Below, one piece after another: positions 44,601-53,827 of a stretch of 64,000 bases of DNA. Within the stretch, counting starts at the first letter, position 1, and each line of letters opens with the position of its first letter. The position numbers were made by a program, and so were the translations under genes. The DNA comes from Comamonadaceae bacterium. GTDB lineage: Bacteria; Pseudomonadota; Gammaproteobacteria; Burkholderiales; Burkholderiaceae_C. The notes below the pieces were generated by a model. It saw only the letters and a list, made by a program, of their open reading frames with translations. It had not been told where the DNA came from and did not search any database. The stretch covers positions 372,001 to 436,000 of the forward strand of contig JAJTEW010000008.1 in NCBI GenBank assembly GCA_021299875.1, read 5' to 3'.

Positions 44601-45213
44601 CATGCAGCGCCGGACGCGTGGCCTGGCGCTGAGGGTCATCCAAGGTGGCCAACACGCGCCGCCACAACTCGGCCTGCCAGCGTTGGTCTTGGGCCAGCGC
44701 ATCCGAGCCCACCGCCTTGCGCAATACATCGCGCCCGGCGGCCCAGTCTTGCAGCCAATCGGGGCGGTAAATCTGGTACTGGTCAAACAAATCCGCCAAG
44801 CGGCTGGCCAGCTGCAGCAGGCGGTCGGGCTCATCGCCCCGCAAATAACCGGCCACAGGCTTGAAGACAGGATCGTGCAAGCAAGTGGGCAGCAAATCCA
44901 TCAGCCGCCAGGTCATGGGCAGTTTGTCCAGCGGCGAGTCGGGTGGCACATTCTGTGTGCCCAGCACCTGCCGGTAGGTGCGCCACAAAAAGCGCGAAGG
45001 CAACTCCACCCGCGTGGCCGCGCACACGCCACCCTGACGCGCCAATTCGATCTTGATCCACTCGGCCATGCCGTTGCTCTGCACCAGCACGACTTCGCTC
45101 TCCAACGGATCCAGCGGGTGCGCACGCAGCCAGCCCGTCAGGGTGTCGGCCAACACCTCGGAGCGGTGGCTGTGCAGGGCAATGAAACCAGGTGAAATGT
45201 GGGAGACAGGCAT
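41653..45213 (-). CDS. recC: exodeoxyribonuclease V gamma subunit RecC
   Basis: Chi-recognition and scaffold subunit of RecBCD. The ATG at 45213 (MPVSHISPGFIALHSHRSE) fits the family start; 1186 residues, slightly longer than E. coli RecC (1122). Recognisable stretches are VVLVQSNGMAEWIKIELAR at the N-terminus, RVSVFGMSHMPG, the degenerate helicase core, and MRAIPFKAVCLLGMNDGDYP. The genes recC-recB-recD overlap by four bases at each junction. No start with a strong ribosome-binding site is visible. Confidence 0.94.
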   Translation of the reverse strand: MPVSHISPGFIALHSHRSEVLADTLTGWLRAHPLDPLESEVVLVQSNGMAEWIKIELARQGGVCAATRVELPSRFLWRTYRQVLGTQNVPPDSPLDKLPMTWRLMDLLPTCLHDPVFKPVAGYLRGDEPDRLLQLASRLADLFDQYQIYRPDWLQDWAAGRDVLRKAVGSDALAQDQRWQAELWRRVLATLDDPQRQATRPALHARALAHLQSGQPLASAVARRVSVFGMSHMPGQLLEMLAALAAHSQVMLAVPNPCQYHWGDIIDGREWLQAERRRHGYRRGEVLAGLPMAQMHLHAPTLLAAWGRQGRDFIRQLDAFDDLQAAKQLTQWPRLDFFDDVPGEDATRMLAQLQRRIRDLEPSSGGTLPEPLTAGDQSLVFKIAHSPVRELEVLHDHLLQWFHTPPDHQPVLPRDVVVMVPDIEVMAPAIRAVFGQFKRSDARYIPFDIADLGAQATSALIHAVEWLLALPQQRSRMSELVELLEVPALAARFGLSEEGLPTLIRWMAGSGIRWGLSAPHRAGLGLVVCGEDNSALFGVQRLLMGYACGADPVDANALGATPYPEVGGLNAELAGSLAHLLQALIDWWQTATQDATPAQWAERGRALLAAMFKPRDDNDRNAIAALDQALTDWVRACAEAGFAEVVPLAVARSAWLEALKTPRLEQRFRAGGVTFCTLMPMRAIPFKAVCLLGMNDGDYPRRSPRADFDLMGLPGMSRPGDRSRRHDDRQLMLEALLSARQVLYVSWSGRSVRDNSEQPPSVLVSQLRDEIDLLWGKDTAERLTTVHPLQAFSRTYFEEGSALQTYAKEWRAAQSIPLATPLAGAVSDREALAEKPSRSETAPDGSLVAWLPPLESANGVPVITLTQLARFLRKPVGAFFRERLQVHLEDERSELHDEELFGLAGLDLYQLIDHELQHVPTALTADALPTHVQQVVQRLRQAGALPLAGVGKLAAENLKTRLLAMLGAALGERQAYPDAAKRLLVDWSHPQVALQDALGDVWVGTGVKAGGRMSLHLRASDLASFKTQKPQAHPDRLIDIWLLSLAAAAMDQPLRCVVVGRNAVLRMAEHTPEDARAQLTALLAVWAEGMRWPLPLPPGVALQWLKDKDNTNALADAYEGSDFKRAEKDKDPALARTYPHIGALLNTGAFERLAQTVYAPLKAWAEQAEIETLPDAPQDSEEGELA

Positions 45214-45506
45214 GCGGCGAAGGCGTCTGACGAGGAAATAAAGGAACAAGAATAGCCGCAATCCTGCACGCCACCAGGCTCAAGACACAAGCCAGCCATT
45301 GCCTAATTTTTAAGCACTCACCGCCACCCCAGTCAGAATGCGGCTCGGCGCAGTTGTTCAAGGACTTATCCACACCTTTGGACACTCGCTTTGGGGGCAA
45401 CTGTGTGTGGCATGACCCTTGTGACGCCCTACTTGGGTTTTCCCTAGCCTGCGCTGAGTGCTGGGGGCCGCATGATTTGCACAGACAAGTTCAACCCACG
45501 CCCTTC

Positions 45507-47168
45507 ATGACCACACCTGCTTCGACATCCCCCACCCAGTCCCCCATCTGCAGCACCATGATGCAGATGCCCCTGTCGCTGAACCATTTGCTCGAACGGG
45601 CGGGCACTTTGTTTGCCAGCAACGAGATCGTCTCGCGCCTGCCCGACAAGTCGCTGCGCCGGCACAGCTACGGCGCGTTCTACCAACGCACCCGCCAGCT
45701 GGCGCAAGCCCTGCAAAACCTGGGCCTGCAAAAAGGCGAGCGCGTGGCCACGCTGTGCTGGAACCACCACGCTCACTTGGAGTGTTATTTCGGCATCCCG
45801 GCTGCGGGCGGCGTGATGCACACGCTCAACCTGCGTTTGTCACCCGAAGAGATCGCCTGGATCGCCAACGATGCGCAAGACAAGGTGCTGATCATCGACG
45901 ATGTGTTGCTGCCGCTGTATCGGCAGTTTGCGCACCTGTACCGCTTCGAGCGCGTGATCGTGTTCCCGTTTTCCGAGGCGGCGGTGCCCGCGCCCTTCAC
46001 CGACTACGAGCAGCTGCTGGCCAGCACCGACACACAGGGCTTTCAATACGCCCCGCACGACGAAGACGATGCGGTATCGATGTGCTACACCTCGGGCACG
46101 ACGGGCCGCCCCAAGGGCGTGGTGTACTCGCACCGCTCCACCCTCTTGCACACGCTGGTGGGCTGCTTGGGCGACTTCTGGGGCCTCAAGGGCAGCGACG
46201 TCATCTTGCCCGTCACGCCCATGTTCCATGCCAATAGCTGGGGCATTCCGTATGGTGCGGTGATGATGGGCGTCAAGCTCGTCTTCCCCGGCCCGCACCT
46301 GCACCCCGAAGATTTGCTGGACCTGATGACGGCAGAGCCGCCCACTTTGTCGCTGGGCGTGCCCACCATCTGGATGGGGCTGATCCAGGCTTTTGAGGCT
46401 GCGCAAACCACTCAACCCGACCGCTGGAAACTGCCTGCAGGCATGCGCTCTTTGGTGGGCGGTGCGGCCGTGCCTGAGGCGCTGATTCGCGCCTTTGACC
46501 GGCACGGCATTTGGATTTTGCAAGGCTGGGGCATGACCGAAACCTCACCTTTGTGCACCGTGTCTTACCCCAAGTCGGAGCTGAAAAACGCGTCCATGGA
46601 CGAACGTTATCGCCGCGCCGCCATGGCGGGCGTGCCCGTGCCTCTGACCGAGCTGCGCATCCGGGGTGAAGACGGCGTCGATGCGCCCTGGGACGGCCAG
46701 CACGTTGGTGAAATCCAGGTGCGCGGGCCCTTCATCACCGGCAGTTACCACCAAGTGCCGGTGAGCGAGGACAAATTCAGCGAAGACGGCTGGCTGCGCA
46801 CGGGCGATGTGGCCAGCGTGGACGACTTGGGTTTTGTGCGCATCACCGACCGCACCAAAGACCTGATCAAATCCGGCGGCGAATGGATCAGCTCGGTCGA
46901 TTTGGAAAACGCCCTGATGGCCCACCCCGATGTGGCCGAAGCGGCGGTGATCGCCATCCCCGACCCCAAGTGGAGCGAGCGGCCGCTGGCCTGCATCGTG
47001 CTCAAACCCGGCAGGCAAGCGCAGACCGAGGCATTTGCGGCGCACTTGCTGCAGCATGGCTTTGCGAAGTGGCAAGTGCCCGACCGCTATGAGTTCATTG
47101 ACGCCGTGCCCCGAACCTCGACAGGCAAGTTCTACAAACTCAAACTGCGCGAGCGCTTTCCGGCTTGA
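45507..47168 (+). CDS. AMP-forming acyl-CoA synthetase
   Basis: ANL-superfamily fatty-acid (or related acid) CoA ligase. ATG 45507 gives 553 residues; ATG 45558 is an alternative. Motifs: SMCYTSGTTGRPKGVVYSH (P-loop), GWGMTETSPL, WLRTGDVASVDDLGFVRI, DRTKDLIKSGGEWIS and the catalytic lysine in PRTSTGKFYKLKL. It is close to the medium/long-chain fatty-acid CoA ligases common in Burkholderiales. It is divergent from recC across about 290 non-coding bases. Confidence 0.92.
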   Translation: MTTPASTSPTQSPICSTMMQMPLSLNHLLERAGTLFASNEIVSRLPDKSLRRHSYGAFYQRTRQLAQALQNLGLQKGERVATLCWNHHAHLECYFGIPAAGGVMHTLNLRLSPEEIAWIANDAQDKVLIIDDVLLPLYRQFAHLYRFERVIVFPFSEAAVPAPFTDYEQLLASTDTQGFQYAPHDEDDAVSMCYTSGTTGRPKGVVYSHRSTLLHTLVGCLGDFWGLKGSDVILPVTPMFHANSWGIPYGAVMMGVKLVFPGPHLHPEDLLDLMTAEPPTLSLGVPTIWMGLIQAFEAAQTTQPDRWKLPAGMRSLVGGAAVPEALIRAFDRHGIWILQGWGMTETSPLCTVSYPKSELKNASMDERYRRAAMAGVPVPLTELRIRGEDGVDAPWDGQHVGEIQVRGPFITGSYHQVPVSEDKFSEDGWLRTGDVASVDDLGFVRITDRTKDLIKSGGEWISSVDLENALMAHPDVAEAAVIAIPDPKWSERPLACIVLKPGRQAQTEAFAAHLLQHGFAKWQVPDRYEFIDAVPRTSTGKFYKLKLRERFPA

Positions 47169-47285
47169 CAGGCATCACCCGGCATTTTTCTGTCTTGCAA
47201 CGATCGGGGCCTGCGAAAATGCGGACACAAAGAAAAACGGGTCACAACCGTAAGGATGTAACCCGTTGATTTCATTGGTCATAAA

Positions 47286-47362
47286 TGGTCGGCGTGGCGG
47301 GATTCGAACTCGCGACCCCTTGCACCCCATGCAAGTGCGCTACCAGGCTGCGCTACACGCCG
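47286..47362 (-). tRNA. tRNA-Pro (anticodon GGG)
   Basis: Cloverleaf on the minus strand: acceptor CGGCGTG/CACGCCG, anticodon stem CTTGC/GCAAG with loop ATGGGGT (anticodon GGG), T-arm with GTTCGAATC, and an encoded CCA. Lies just after the MerR-type gene. Confidence 0.96.
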
Positions 47363-47369
47363 ACAAGAC

Positions 47370-47846
47370 TCAAATTATAGCCGGATTATGGGGGCCATTG
47401 ACTGTGAGCAGCTCGCGAATCTGCAGCAACTCTTGCTGAATCGACAAATCCGCTGACAAGCGCGGCCAAGACAAGGCATCGGTCAATGCCACAGAGGCAG
47501 CAGCGTGGACATCGGAAACATCCAAGCCGCTGACGTCCTCTGCCAATGGATCCTGCGCTCCACTTGTTCGGCTCAATTCACGATCGACTTGCACCAGTTC
47601 TTGAAGCTTGTTGCGTGCGCCACTGATGGTGAAGCCTTGGTCGTACAAGAGACCGCGAATCTTGCGGATCATCATGACTTCATGGCGTTGGTAATAACGG
47701 CGGTTACCACGCCGCTTGACCGGACGCAGCTGGGTAAACTCCTGCTCCCAATAACGCAGCACATGGGGTTTGACACCACACAGTTCGCCCACCTCACCGA
47801 TGGTGAAGTAGCGCTTGGCTGGTATGGGTGGGAGCAAACTGTCCAT
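47370..47846 (-). CDS. MerR-family transcriptional regulator
   Basis: 158 residues from the ATG at 47846 (MDSLLPPIPAKRYFTIGEVG). The N-terminal winged helix of the MerR family is clear: RYFTIGEVGELCGVKPHVLRYWEQEF, followed by RRYYQRHEVMMIRKIRGLLYDQGFTI (family wing and helix). The C-terminal half is acidic, without metal-binding cysteines, so it is not a metal sensor of the classic kind. In related genomes such a gene often sits beside ihfA and tRNA-Pro; here tRNA-Pro follows but ihfA is absent. Confidence 0.88.
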   Translation of the reverse strand: MDSLLPPIPAKRYFTIGEVGELCGVKPHVLRYWEQEFTQLRPVKRRGNRRYYQRHEVMMIRKIRGLLYDQGFTISGARNKLQELVQVDRELSRTSGAQDPLAEDVSGLDVSDVHAAASVALTDALSWPRLSADLSIQQELLQIRELLTVNGPHNPAII

Positions 47847-47945
47847 GGCTGACAACAAGTTAAGCGGGAAACCTTGAAGCTTACTGCAACTGGGTTTCGA
47901 CAGTCCAGACTTTTTGAAAAGAAAGATGACGGGAGAAACGCACAC

Positions 47946-47976
47946 AAAAAAAGCCCAAACAGAAAACTGCTTGGGC
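47946..47976 (-). terminator. strong terminator after tRNA-Asp
   Basis: On the minus strand GCCCAAGCAG and CTGTTTGGGC pair as a 10-bp stem with loop TTTT, followed by seven T. It closes the gltX/tRNA transcription unit before the MerR gene. Confidence 0.9.
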
Positions 47977-47985
47977 TTCTTGATT

Positions 47986-48062
47986 TGGCGGAGTGGACGG
48001 GACTCGAACCCGCGACCCCCGGCGTGACAGGCCGGTATTCTAACCAACTGAACTACCACTCC
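47986..48062 (-). tRNA. tRNA-Asp (anticodon GTC)
   Basis: Minus-strand cloverleaf with acceptor GGAGTGG/CCACTCC, anticodon loop CTGTCAC region giving GTC, T-arm GGTTCGAGTCC and encoded CCA. Third tRNA of an Ala-Glu-Asp cluster. Confidence 0.97.
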
Positions 48063-48118
48063 TGGTAGCTGTAACTTTTGCCAGAATGCTGTTGCAACTG
48101 ACCAAGTGCTACAAAACT

Positions 48119-48194
48119 TGGCGACCCTACGGGGATTCGAACCCCGGTACTCACCGTGAAAGGGTGATGTCCTAGGCCTCTAGACGATAGGGTC
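48119..48194 (-). tRNA. tRNA-Glu (anticodon TTC)
   Basis: Minus-strand cloverleaf with acceptor GACCCTA/TAGGGTC, anticodon loop CTTTCAC region giving TTC, T-arm GGTTCGAATCC and encoded CCA. It lies two genes downstream of gltX, the synthetase that charges it. Confidence 0.97.
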
Positions 48195-48232
48195 ATAACC
48201 TGGACGGATTCTTTCGAATCATCTCGACACTT

Positions 48233-48308
<76 letters not shown>

Positions 48309-48382
48309 TTTGGCACAACGTTGTGCATTGCTGCTTTTCGCTGCGCCTCGTTGGTGTCGAGACTCCAATTATAGACAAAAAT

Positions 48383-49792
48383 TCAGGCGTTTTGGAGTCG
48401 CTCAAGAATTTTTTCTCTATGGCTTAACGCGAGCACCGCATCGAGCGAAGGTGTCTGGGCCGTGCCCATCACCAACACGCGAACAGGCATTGCCAAGATT
48501 GGCATTTTGAGGCCCGTCTCACCCAGTGTTTCCTTGATGGCCGCGGCAATCGCGGCCTTGTCCCATGCGCATGCGGCCAGTTTGCCCGCCAACACCGCCA
48601 AGGCAGGTTTGACCGCATCGGTCACATGCTGGGCTTTTTCCTCCGGGTTGGGCACCACGTCCAAATAGAAAGCCGAGATCCATTGCGCCAACACCACCAG
48701 CGTGTCGCAACGGTCTTTGAACAGGCCGCAGATGTTGGCCAGTCGTTCATCGGCCACCACGCCCAGTTGGGTCAGGAATGGTTGGACATGTTGGGCCAAT
48801 GCGTCGTCGCTCATGGCCTTGATGTGCTGGGCGTTGACCCATTTGAGTTTGGCCTCGTCAAACTGCGCGGCGCTGCGGCCCAAATGGTCGAGATTGAACC
48901 ACTCCAGAAACTGCGCGCGGCTGAAAATTTCATCGTCGCCGTGGCTCCAGCCCAGACGCGCCAGGTAATTGACCATGGCGTCGGGCAAAAAGCCTTCATC
49001 GCGATACGCCGTCACAGCCTTGGCACCGTTGCGCTTGCTCATCTTCTCGCCCTGCTCATTCAGCACGGTGGGCAGGTGGGCATACACCGGCGGCTCTTTG
49101 CCCAAGGCTTTGAAAATGTTGATCTGACGCGGTGTGTTGTTCACGTGGTCGTCGCCACGGATCACATGCGTGATCTGCATGTCGATGTCGTCCACCACCA
49201 CACAGAAGTTGTAGGTCGGCGTGCCGTCGGGGCGGGCGATCACCAAGTCGTCCAATTCGTCGTTGCGGATTTCGATGCGGCCTTTGACCTTGTCGTCCCA
49301 CGCCACCACACCGCCGATCGGGTTCTTGAAGCGCAACACCGGCTTCACACCCTCTGGAATAACAGGCAAGGTTTTGCCTGACTCGGGACGCCAAGTGCCG
49401 TCGTAACGGGGCTTTTCCTTGTTGGCCATCTGGCGCTCGCGCAACGCATCAAGCTCTGCCACGCTCATGTAGCAGGGGTAGACATGGCCAGCGGCGACCA
49501 AATCGGCCAAGACCGCCTTGTAGCGGTCCATGCGCAGCATTTGATAGAACGGACCTTCGTCATGGTTCAGTTCCAACCAAGCCATGCCCTCGATGATCAC
49601 ATCGACCGACGCTTGCGTGGAGCGGTCGAGGTCGGTGTCTTCGATGCGCAAGATGAAGTCGCCGCCTGTGGCGCGGGCAAAAGCCCAAGGGTACAAAGCC
49701 GAGCGGATGTTGCCCAGGTGAATGAAGCCTGTGGGCGATGGGGCAAAGCGGGTACGCGTGTGGGCAGACGTGCTTGAAAGGGTGTTGGTCAT
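48383..49792 (-). CDS. gltX: glutamyl-tRNA synthetase
   Basis: Charges tRNA-Glu. From the ATG at 49792 it is 469 residues, the usual length. Class I signatures: [18 protein letters not shown] (HIGH-type HLGN) and [10 protein letters not shown] (KMSKS-type). The family stretches [13 protein letters not shown] and [16 protein letters not shown] are intact. It starts 1 base after metZ stops, so it is probably co-transcribed with metZ, and tRNA-Ala, -Glu and -Asp follow on the same strand. Confidence 0.98.
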   Translation of the reverse strand: MTNTLSSTSAHTRTRFAPSPTGFIHLGNIRSALYPWAFARATGGDFILRIEDTDLDRSTQASVDVIIEGMAWLELNHDEGPFYQMLRMDRYKAVLADLVAAGHVYPCYMSVAELDALRERQMANKEKPRYDGTWRPESGKTLPVIPEGVKPVLRFKNPIGGVVAWDDKVKGRIEIRNDELDDLVIARPDGTPTYNFCVVVDDIDMQITHVIRGDDHVNNTPRQINIFKALGKEPPVYAHLPTVLNEQGEKMSKRNGAKAVTAYRDEGFLPDAMVNYLARLGWSHGDDEIFSRAQFLEWFNLDHLGRSAAQFDEAKLKWVNAQHIKAMSDDALAQHVQPFLTQLGVVADERLANICGLFKDRCDTLVVLAQWISAFYLDVVPNPEEKAQHVTDAVKPALAVLAGKLAACAWDKAAIAAAIKETLGETGLKMPILAMPVRVLVMGTAQTPSLDAVLALSHREKILERLQNA

Positions 49793-49793
49793 A

Positions 49794-51005
49794 TCAAAGG
49801 GTATCGAGACCACGGGACAGGTCTTTTTGGATGTCTTGCGGGTATTCCAGGCCAACAGCCACACGGATCAGGCCTTGGCCAATGCCGGCATCTTGCCGCT
49901 GGGCCTCGGTCAGTCGGCCGTGAGAGGTGCTGGCCGGGTGCGCCACCATGGTTTTGGTGTCGCCCAAGTTGGTCGCCAGCGACAACATTTTCATCTGGTC
50001 CATCACATGGAATGCGCGTTGTCGCGATTGCTCTGGACCCTCGGCTTTCACTTCGAAGGACAAGACCGCGCCGCCCAGGCCAGACATCTGTCGCATGGCC
50101 AGATCGTGCTGTGGGTGACTGGCCAAGCCAGGGTAGAACACACGCGACACGGTGGGGTGCTTTTCCAGCCATTCGGCCAAGATTTGTGCACGGGCACTCT
50201 GCGCACGCATGCGCAGGTCCAGGGTTTCCAGTCCCTTGAGTACCACCCAGGCGTTGAAGGGCGCGAGCGTCATGCCCCCGCTTTTGAGCACGGGCAAAAA
50301 CTTTTCGATGATCATTTGCTGCGGCGCGCACAAGGCACCCGCCATCACGCGGCCTTGGCCGTCCAGGTACTTGGTGCCCGAATGCATGATGATGTCGGCC
50401 CCCATGGCCACAGGGCGTTGCAGGGAGGGCGTGGCAAAGCAGTTGTCCACGGCAAACAAAGCGCCTGCGTTGTGCGCGATGTCGGCCAGCGCCTGGATGT
50501 CGCACACCTCGGTCAGGGGGTTGGTCGGCGTTTCGGCAAACAGCAAGCGTGTGTTGGGTCGAACCGCCGCTTGCCACTCGTTCAAGTCGGTTTGCGAGAC
50601 AAAGCTGGACTCCACGCCGAACTTGGCCAGGTCCGAACCAATCAGCTTGATGGTCGAGCCAAACATGGAGCGCGAGCACACCACATGGTCGCCCGCCTTC
50701 AAGAGGCCCATGCACATCATCAAAATGGCGGACATGCCCGAGGCCGTGCCGATGGCGGCTTCGGTGCCCTCCAAAGCGGCCAAACGAATTTCCATGCTGC
50801 TCACCGTGGGGTTGCCGTAGCGGCCATAGGTGTAGCCTTCTTCGTCACCCGCAAAACGGCGGGCAGCGGCCTCGGCTGTGGGCTGCACGTAACCGCTGGT
50901 CAGGTAAAGGGCTTCGGAGTTTTCGCCGTATTGGCTGCGCTCCACCGCGGCACGCACGGCCAGGGTTTCGATGTGCAAATCGTCAAATCGGGAAGGTTCG
51001 GTCAT
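49794..51005 (-). CDS. metZ: O-succinylhomoserine sulfhydrylase
   Basis: PLP enzyme making homocysteine directly from O-succinylhomoserine and sulfide in methionine synthesis. 403 residues; the Cys/Met metabolism PLP family is shown by [40 protein letters not shown] and the PLP lysine in [13 protein letters not shown]. Context next to purF is the usual MetZ location in beta- and gammaproteobacteria, which favours MetZ over MetB or MetY. Nine bases separate it from purF. Confidence 0.94.
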   Translation of the reverse strand: MTEPSRFDDLHIETLAVRAAVERSQYGENSEALYLTSGYVQPTAEAAARRFAGDEEGYTYGRYGNPTVSSMEIRLAALEGTEAAIGTASGMSAILMMCMGLLKAGDHVVCSRSMFGSTIKLIGSDLAKFGVESSFVSQTDLNEWQAAVRPNTRLLFAETPTNPLTEVCDIQALADIAHNAGALFAVDNCFATPSLQRPVAMGADIIMHSGTKYLDGQGRVMAGALCAPQQMIIEKFLPVLKSGGMTLAPFNAWVVLKGLETLDLRMRAQSARAQILAEWLEKHPTVSRVFYPGLASHPQHDLAMRQMSGLGGAVLSFEVKAEGPEQSRQRAFHVMDQMKMLSLATNLGDTKTMVAHPASTSHGRLTEAQRQDAGIGQGLIRVAVGLEYPQDIQKDLSRGLDTL

Positions 51006-51014
51006 GTTGCTGTC

Positions 51015-52529
51015 TCACACGCTGGCGTTGGGCAAAGCCAAACGCGAATTGTCGTCATCGCCCTCCTCGGTTTGAGGGCGGGTTTGGTTCAAACGGCTGA
51101 TGTCGTCGGCCGAGATATCGCCCGTCACATAGACACCGTCAAAGCAAGAGGCATCGAAATCGGACAAAGCACCTGCCGCATTCACCCGGGCTTGGGCCAC
51201 AGCCGTTTTCATGGCCTCCACGTCTTGGTAGATCAGCGCGTCGCAGCCAATGATCTGGCGGATCTCTTCGACAGTGCGCCCGTGCGCCACCAGCTCTTGG
51301 CTGGTTGGCATGTCGATGCCATACACATTGGGATAGCGCACAGGGGGCGCAGCGCTGGCCAGGTAAACCTTGCGGGCACCCGCGTCGCGGGCCATCTGCA
51401 CGATTTCACGGCTGGTGGTGCCGCGCACGATCGAGTCGACCACCAACAGCACGTTGCGGCCCTTGAATTCGCTCACGATGGCATTGAGCTTTTGACGCAC
51501 CGATTTCTTGCGCACCGACTGGCCCGGCATGATGAAAGTGCGGCCCACATAACGGTTTTTGACAAAACCCTCGCGGTACGGAATGCCCAGCAAATGGGCC
51601 AACTGTGTGGCACTGGGTCGGCTGGATTCTGGGATGGGAATGATCACATCAATGTCGCTGGGCGGGACCGTCGAGATGACACGCTTGGCCAAAGTTTCAC
51701 CCAGATTCAACCGGGCCTGGTAGACCGAAATGCCGTCCATGGTGGAGTCGGGTCGAGCCAGGTACACGTATTCAAAAATACAGGGGCTCAATTGCGATTT
51801 TTCAGCGCAAGCCTGCGTGTGCATCTGACCGTTCAGATCGACAAAAATGGCTTCGCCCGGCGCCACATCGCGCTCAAATTGGTGCGCCGTGCCATCCAGG
51901 GCCACCGATTCGCTGGCCAGCATGATGGAGCCGTCTTCACCACGACCCATGCACAAAGGGCGGATGCCATGCGGGTCACGAAAAGCCACCAAGCCATGAC
52001 CGGCGATCAAGGCGATCACGGCATAAGAACCTTTGACACGGCGGTTCACGCCCCGCACGGCCTCGAAAACATCCACAGGCTTGAGAGGCAAGCCTCGGGT
52101 GGTTTTTTCCAGTTCGTGGGCCAACACGTTGAGCAAGACCTCGGAGTCACTCTCGGTGTTGATGTGGCGGTGGTCGTTGGAAAACAACTCCGCCTTCAAA
52201 GCATGGGCATTCGTCAGGTTGCCGTTGTGCACCAACACCAATCCAAAGGGTGCGTTCACATAAAAAGGCTGGGCCTCTTCTTCACTGAAAGCATTGCCTG
52301 CTGTGGGGTAGCGCACTTGGCCCAGACCGCAATGGCCAGGCAGGCTGCGCATGTTGCGGGTGCGAAAAACATCACGCACCATGCCTTTGGCTTTGTGCAT
52401 GAAAAACTTGCGGTCCAGCTGTGTGACGATGCCCGCCGCATCTTGCCCGCGGTGCTGCAACAACAGCAATCCATCGTAAATCAGCTGATTGACCGGTGCT
52501 TGACTGACCACGCCAACGATTCCACACAT
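51015..52529 (-). CDS. purF: amidophosphoribosyltransferase
   Basis: First committed enzyme of purine biosynthesis, moving glutamine amide nitrogen to PRPP. 504 residues, normal. The N-terminal nucleophile is Cys2 (MCGIVGVVSQ), then the glutaminase domain with LLLQHRGQDAAGIV, and the phosphoribosyltransferase domain with the PRPP loop VLLVVDSIVRGTTSREIV. Downstream of cvpA, as in E. coli. A small hairpin lies in the cvpA-purF junction. Confidence 0.98.
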   Translation of the reverse strand: MCGIVGVVSQAPVNQLIYDGLLLLQHRGQDAAGIVTQLDRKFFMHKAKGMVRDVFRTRNMRSLPGHCGLGQVRYPTAGNAFSEEEAQPFYVNAPFGLVLVHNGNLTNAHALKAELFSNDHRHINTESDSEVLLNVLAHELEKTTRGLPLKPVDVFEAVRGVNRRVKGSYAVIALIAGHGLVAFRDPHGIRPLCMGRGEDGSIMLASESVALDGTAHQFERDVAPGEAIFVDLNGQMHTQACAEKSQLSPCIFEYVYLARPDSTMDGISVYQARLNLGETLAKRVISTVPPSDIDVIIPIPESSRPSATQLAHLLGIPYREGFVKNRYVGRTFIMPGQSVRKKSVRQKLNAIVSEFKGRNVLLVVDSIVRGTTSREIVQMARDAGARKVYLASAAPPVRYPNVYGIDMPTSQELVAHGRTVEEIRQIIGCDALIYQDVEAMKTAVAQARVNAAGALSDFDASCFDGVYVTGDISADDISRLNQTRPQTEEGDDDNSRLALPNASV

Positions 52530-52558
52530 AAATCTTTATCCGTTCAAAAATCGAACTG

Positions 52559-52575
52559 CCCTGAAAAGTTCAGGG
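52559..52575 (-). other. hairpin at the cvpA-purF junction
   Basis: CCCTGAA (52559-52565) and TTCAGGG (52569-52575) form a 7-bp stem with a 3-base loop overlapping the end of cvpA. On the minus strand it is followed 8 bases later by ATTTTTG. It may be an attenuator or processing site ahead of purF. Confidence 0.4.
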
Positions 52576-53064
52576 TAAAAATGCCCCGAATTTTTCGGGC
52601 AACAGCGGTTTGAGGCCTTTGATCGCGGTGTCAAGCCATACAGGCCCTTGGGCCTCTTTCCACCAAGGCTCCGAGGCCATGCCCAAAAGCTGCAGCAGCA
52701 CGTTGACCGCCAACAAAACCACCACCCCGCGGGCCAAGCCAAACAGGGCGCCCAAAGAGCGGTCGACCGGCCTGAGGCCCACGGTTTCCACCAGCTTCTT
52801 GATCAACCAAGACAACATGCCCGAGGCAAACAAAGTGGCCACAAACACCACCACAAAAGCGACCGCGTACTGAACTGATTCGGGCGCGCCTTGGACAAAA
52901 GGCAAAAAATCAATGGTGTCTTCAGCAAACCATTGTGCGGCCAAGAAAGAGGCCAACCAGCCCGCCAGGGACAAGACCTCATAAACCAGGCCACGCCAAA
53001 AACCCAAGGCCATGGAGCCCGCCAACAGCCCCAACAACAACCAATCGGTCAGGGCGATGGCCAT
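52570..53064 (-). CDS. cvpA: CvpA family membrane protein
   Basis: Inner-membrane protein of about four segments, first found as needed for colicin V production in E. coli; cellular role still loosely defined (envelope and biofilm links). 164 residues: segments near 5-30, 30-50, 64-86 and 103-125, with the family start WLLLGLLAGSMALGFWRGLV. It begins 1 base after the dedD-like gene and precedes purF by 40 bases. Confidence 0.93.
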   Translation of the reverse strand: MAIALTDWLLLGLLAGSMALGFWRGLVYEVLSLAGWLASFLAAQWFAEDTIDFLPFVQGAPESVQYAVAFVVVFVATLFASGMLSWLIKKLVETVGLRPVDRSLGALFGLARGVVVLLAVNVLLQLLGMASEPWWKEAQGPVWLDTAIKGLKPLLPEKFGAFLP

Positions 53065-53065
53065 G

Positions 53066-53818
53066 TCAGAGCTTCAAAACGGCAACTGGCAAATCGAGCT
53101 TGCGGATGCGCGCTGCGGCTTTGTCGGCCTCTTCTTTGGTTTCAAAGGGGCCCACACGGATGCGTGTGGTGCTTTTGCCATCTCTTTCGACCACTTGGGT
53201 GTAGGTTTTCAGGCCCGCTTGCTCGAGTTTGCTGCGCACCTCGCGAACTTTGGCCGCATCCGTGAAGGCACCGACTTGGATCGCCAACCGGGTTGCTGCG
53301 GGTTTGGCAGGTTTGCCCTCGAGCAAAGCTTGGGCTTTTTGGCCGTCGTCTTTGGGCTTGGGTGGCGTTGGGGCTTTGGACTCGGGTTTGGCTTCAGGCT
53401 TGGTTTCGACAAGAGGGGTCTGTGGCTTTTCAACCGGTTTGTTTGCCAAAGGTGCCTCGGGTTTGGGCACCACTTCTTCGCGGGCATCCAAGGTCGACTG
53501 CGCAGGCACAGTGGCCACCTCTGGGCTCGGCAACAAAGGTTTGGCGGGCGCTTGGGCCGCAGGGACCGGCACGTTGCTGGCCAGGGCAGGCGTTTTTTGG
53601 CGGTCGGGCACCAAGATGGGCGTGTTCACCGAAACAGGCCTCGGTTGGGTGTCAAACAACAAGGGAAACCCCACCACCGCCAGCAAAACCAGCACCACAG
53701 CACCGGTCAATCGGTGGCGAGCACGGCGTCGAACGATTTCGATGCTTTCGTTGGGCCCGGCTGCGACGCCCTCAGCGGGAGGGGTTTGACCTGGAAATCG
53801 GAACTTGAAAAAGGCCAT
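53066..53818 (-). CDS. SPOR-domain protein, DedD-like
   Basis: Cell-division-associated membrane protein. 250 residues: a short cytoplasmic part, one membrane segment (about 40-56, TGAVVLVLLAVVGFPLLF), a long Pro/Ala/Lys-rich periplasmic linker, and a C-terminal SPOR domain (about 170-250; AIQVGAFTDAAKVREVRSKL ... TRIRVGPFETKEEADKAAAR) that binds denuded septal peptidoglycan. Located between folC and cvpA as dedD is in E. coli. Confidence 0.92.
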   Translation of the reverse strand: MAFFKFRFPGQTPPAEGVAAGPNESIEIVRRRARHRLTGAVVLVLLAVVGFPLLFDTQPRPVSVNTPILVPDRQKTPALASNVPVPAAQAPAKPLLPSPEVATVPAQSTLDAREEVVPKPEAPLANKPVEKPQTPLVETKPEAKPESKAPTPPKPKDDGQKAQALLEGKPAKPAATRLAIQVGAFTDAAKVREVRSKLEQAGLKTYTQVVERDGKSTTRIRVGPFETKEEADKAAARIRKLDLPVAVLKL

Positions 53819-53827
53819 GGCAATTGC

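Noticed and set aside
45366-45374. TTATCCACA, a perfect DnaA box
   Set aside because: Single copy, no cluster, no AT-rich unwinding region and no dnaA or gidA nearby, so not an origin.
49722-52613. A 963-codon open frame opposite gltX, metZ and purF
   Set aside because: It spans three well-supported genes on the other strand and has His/Gly/Gln-rich nonsense composition.
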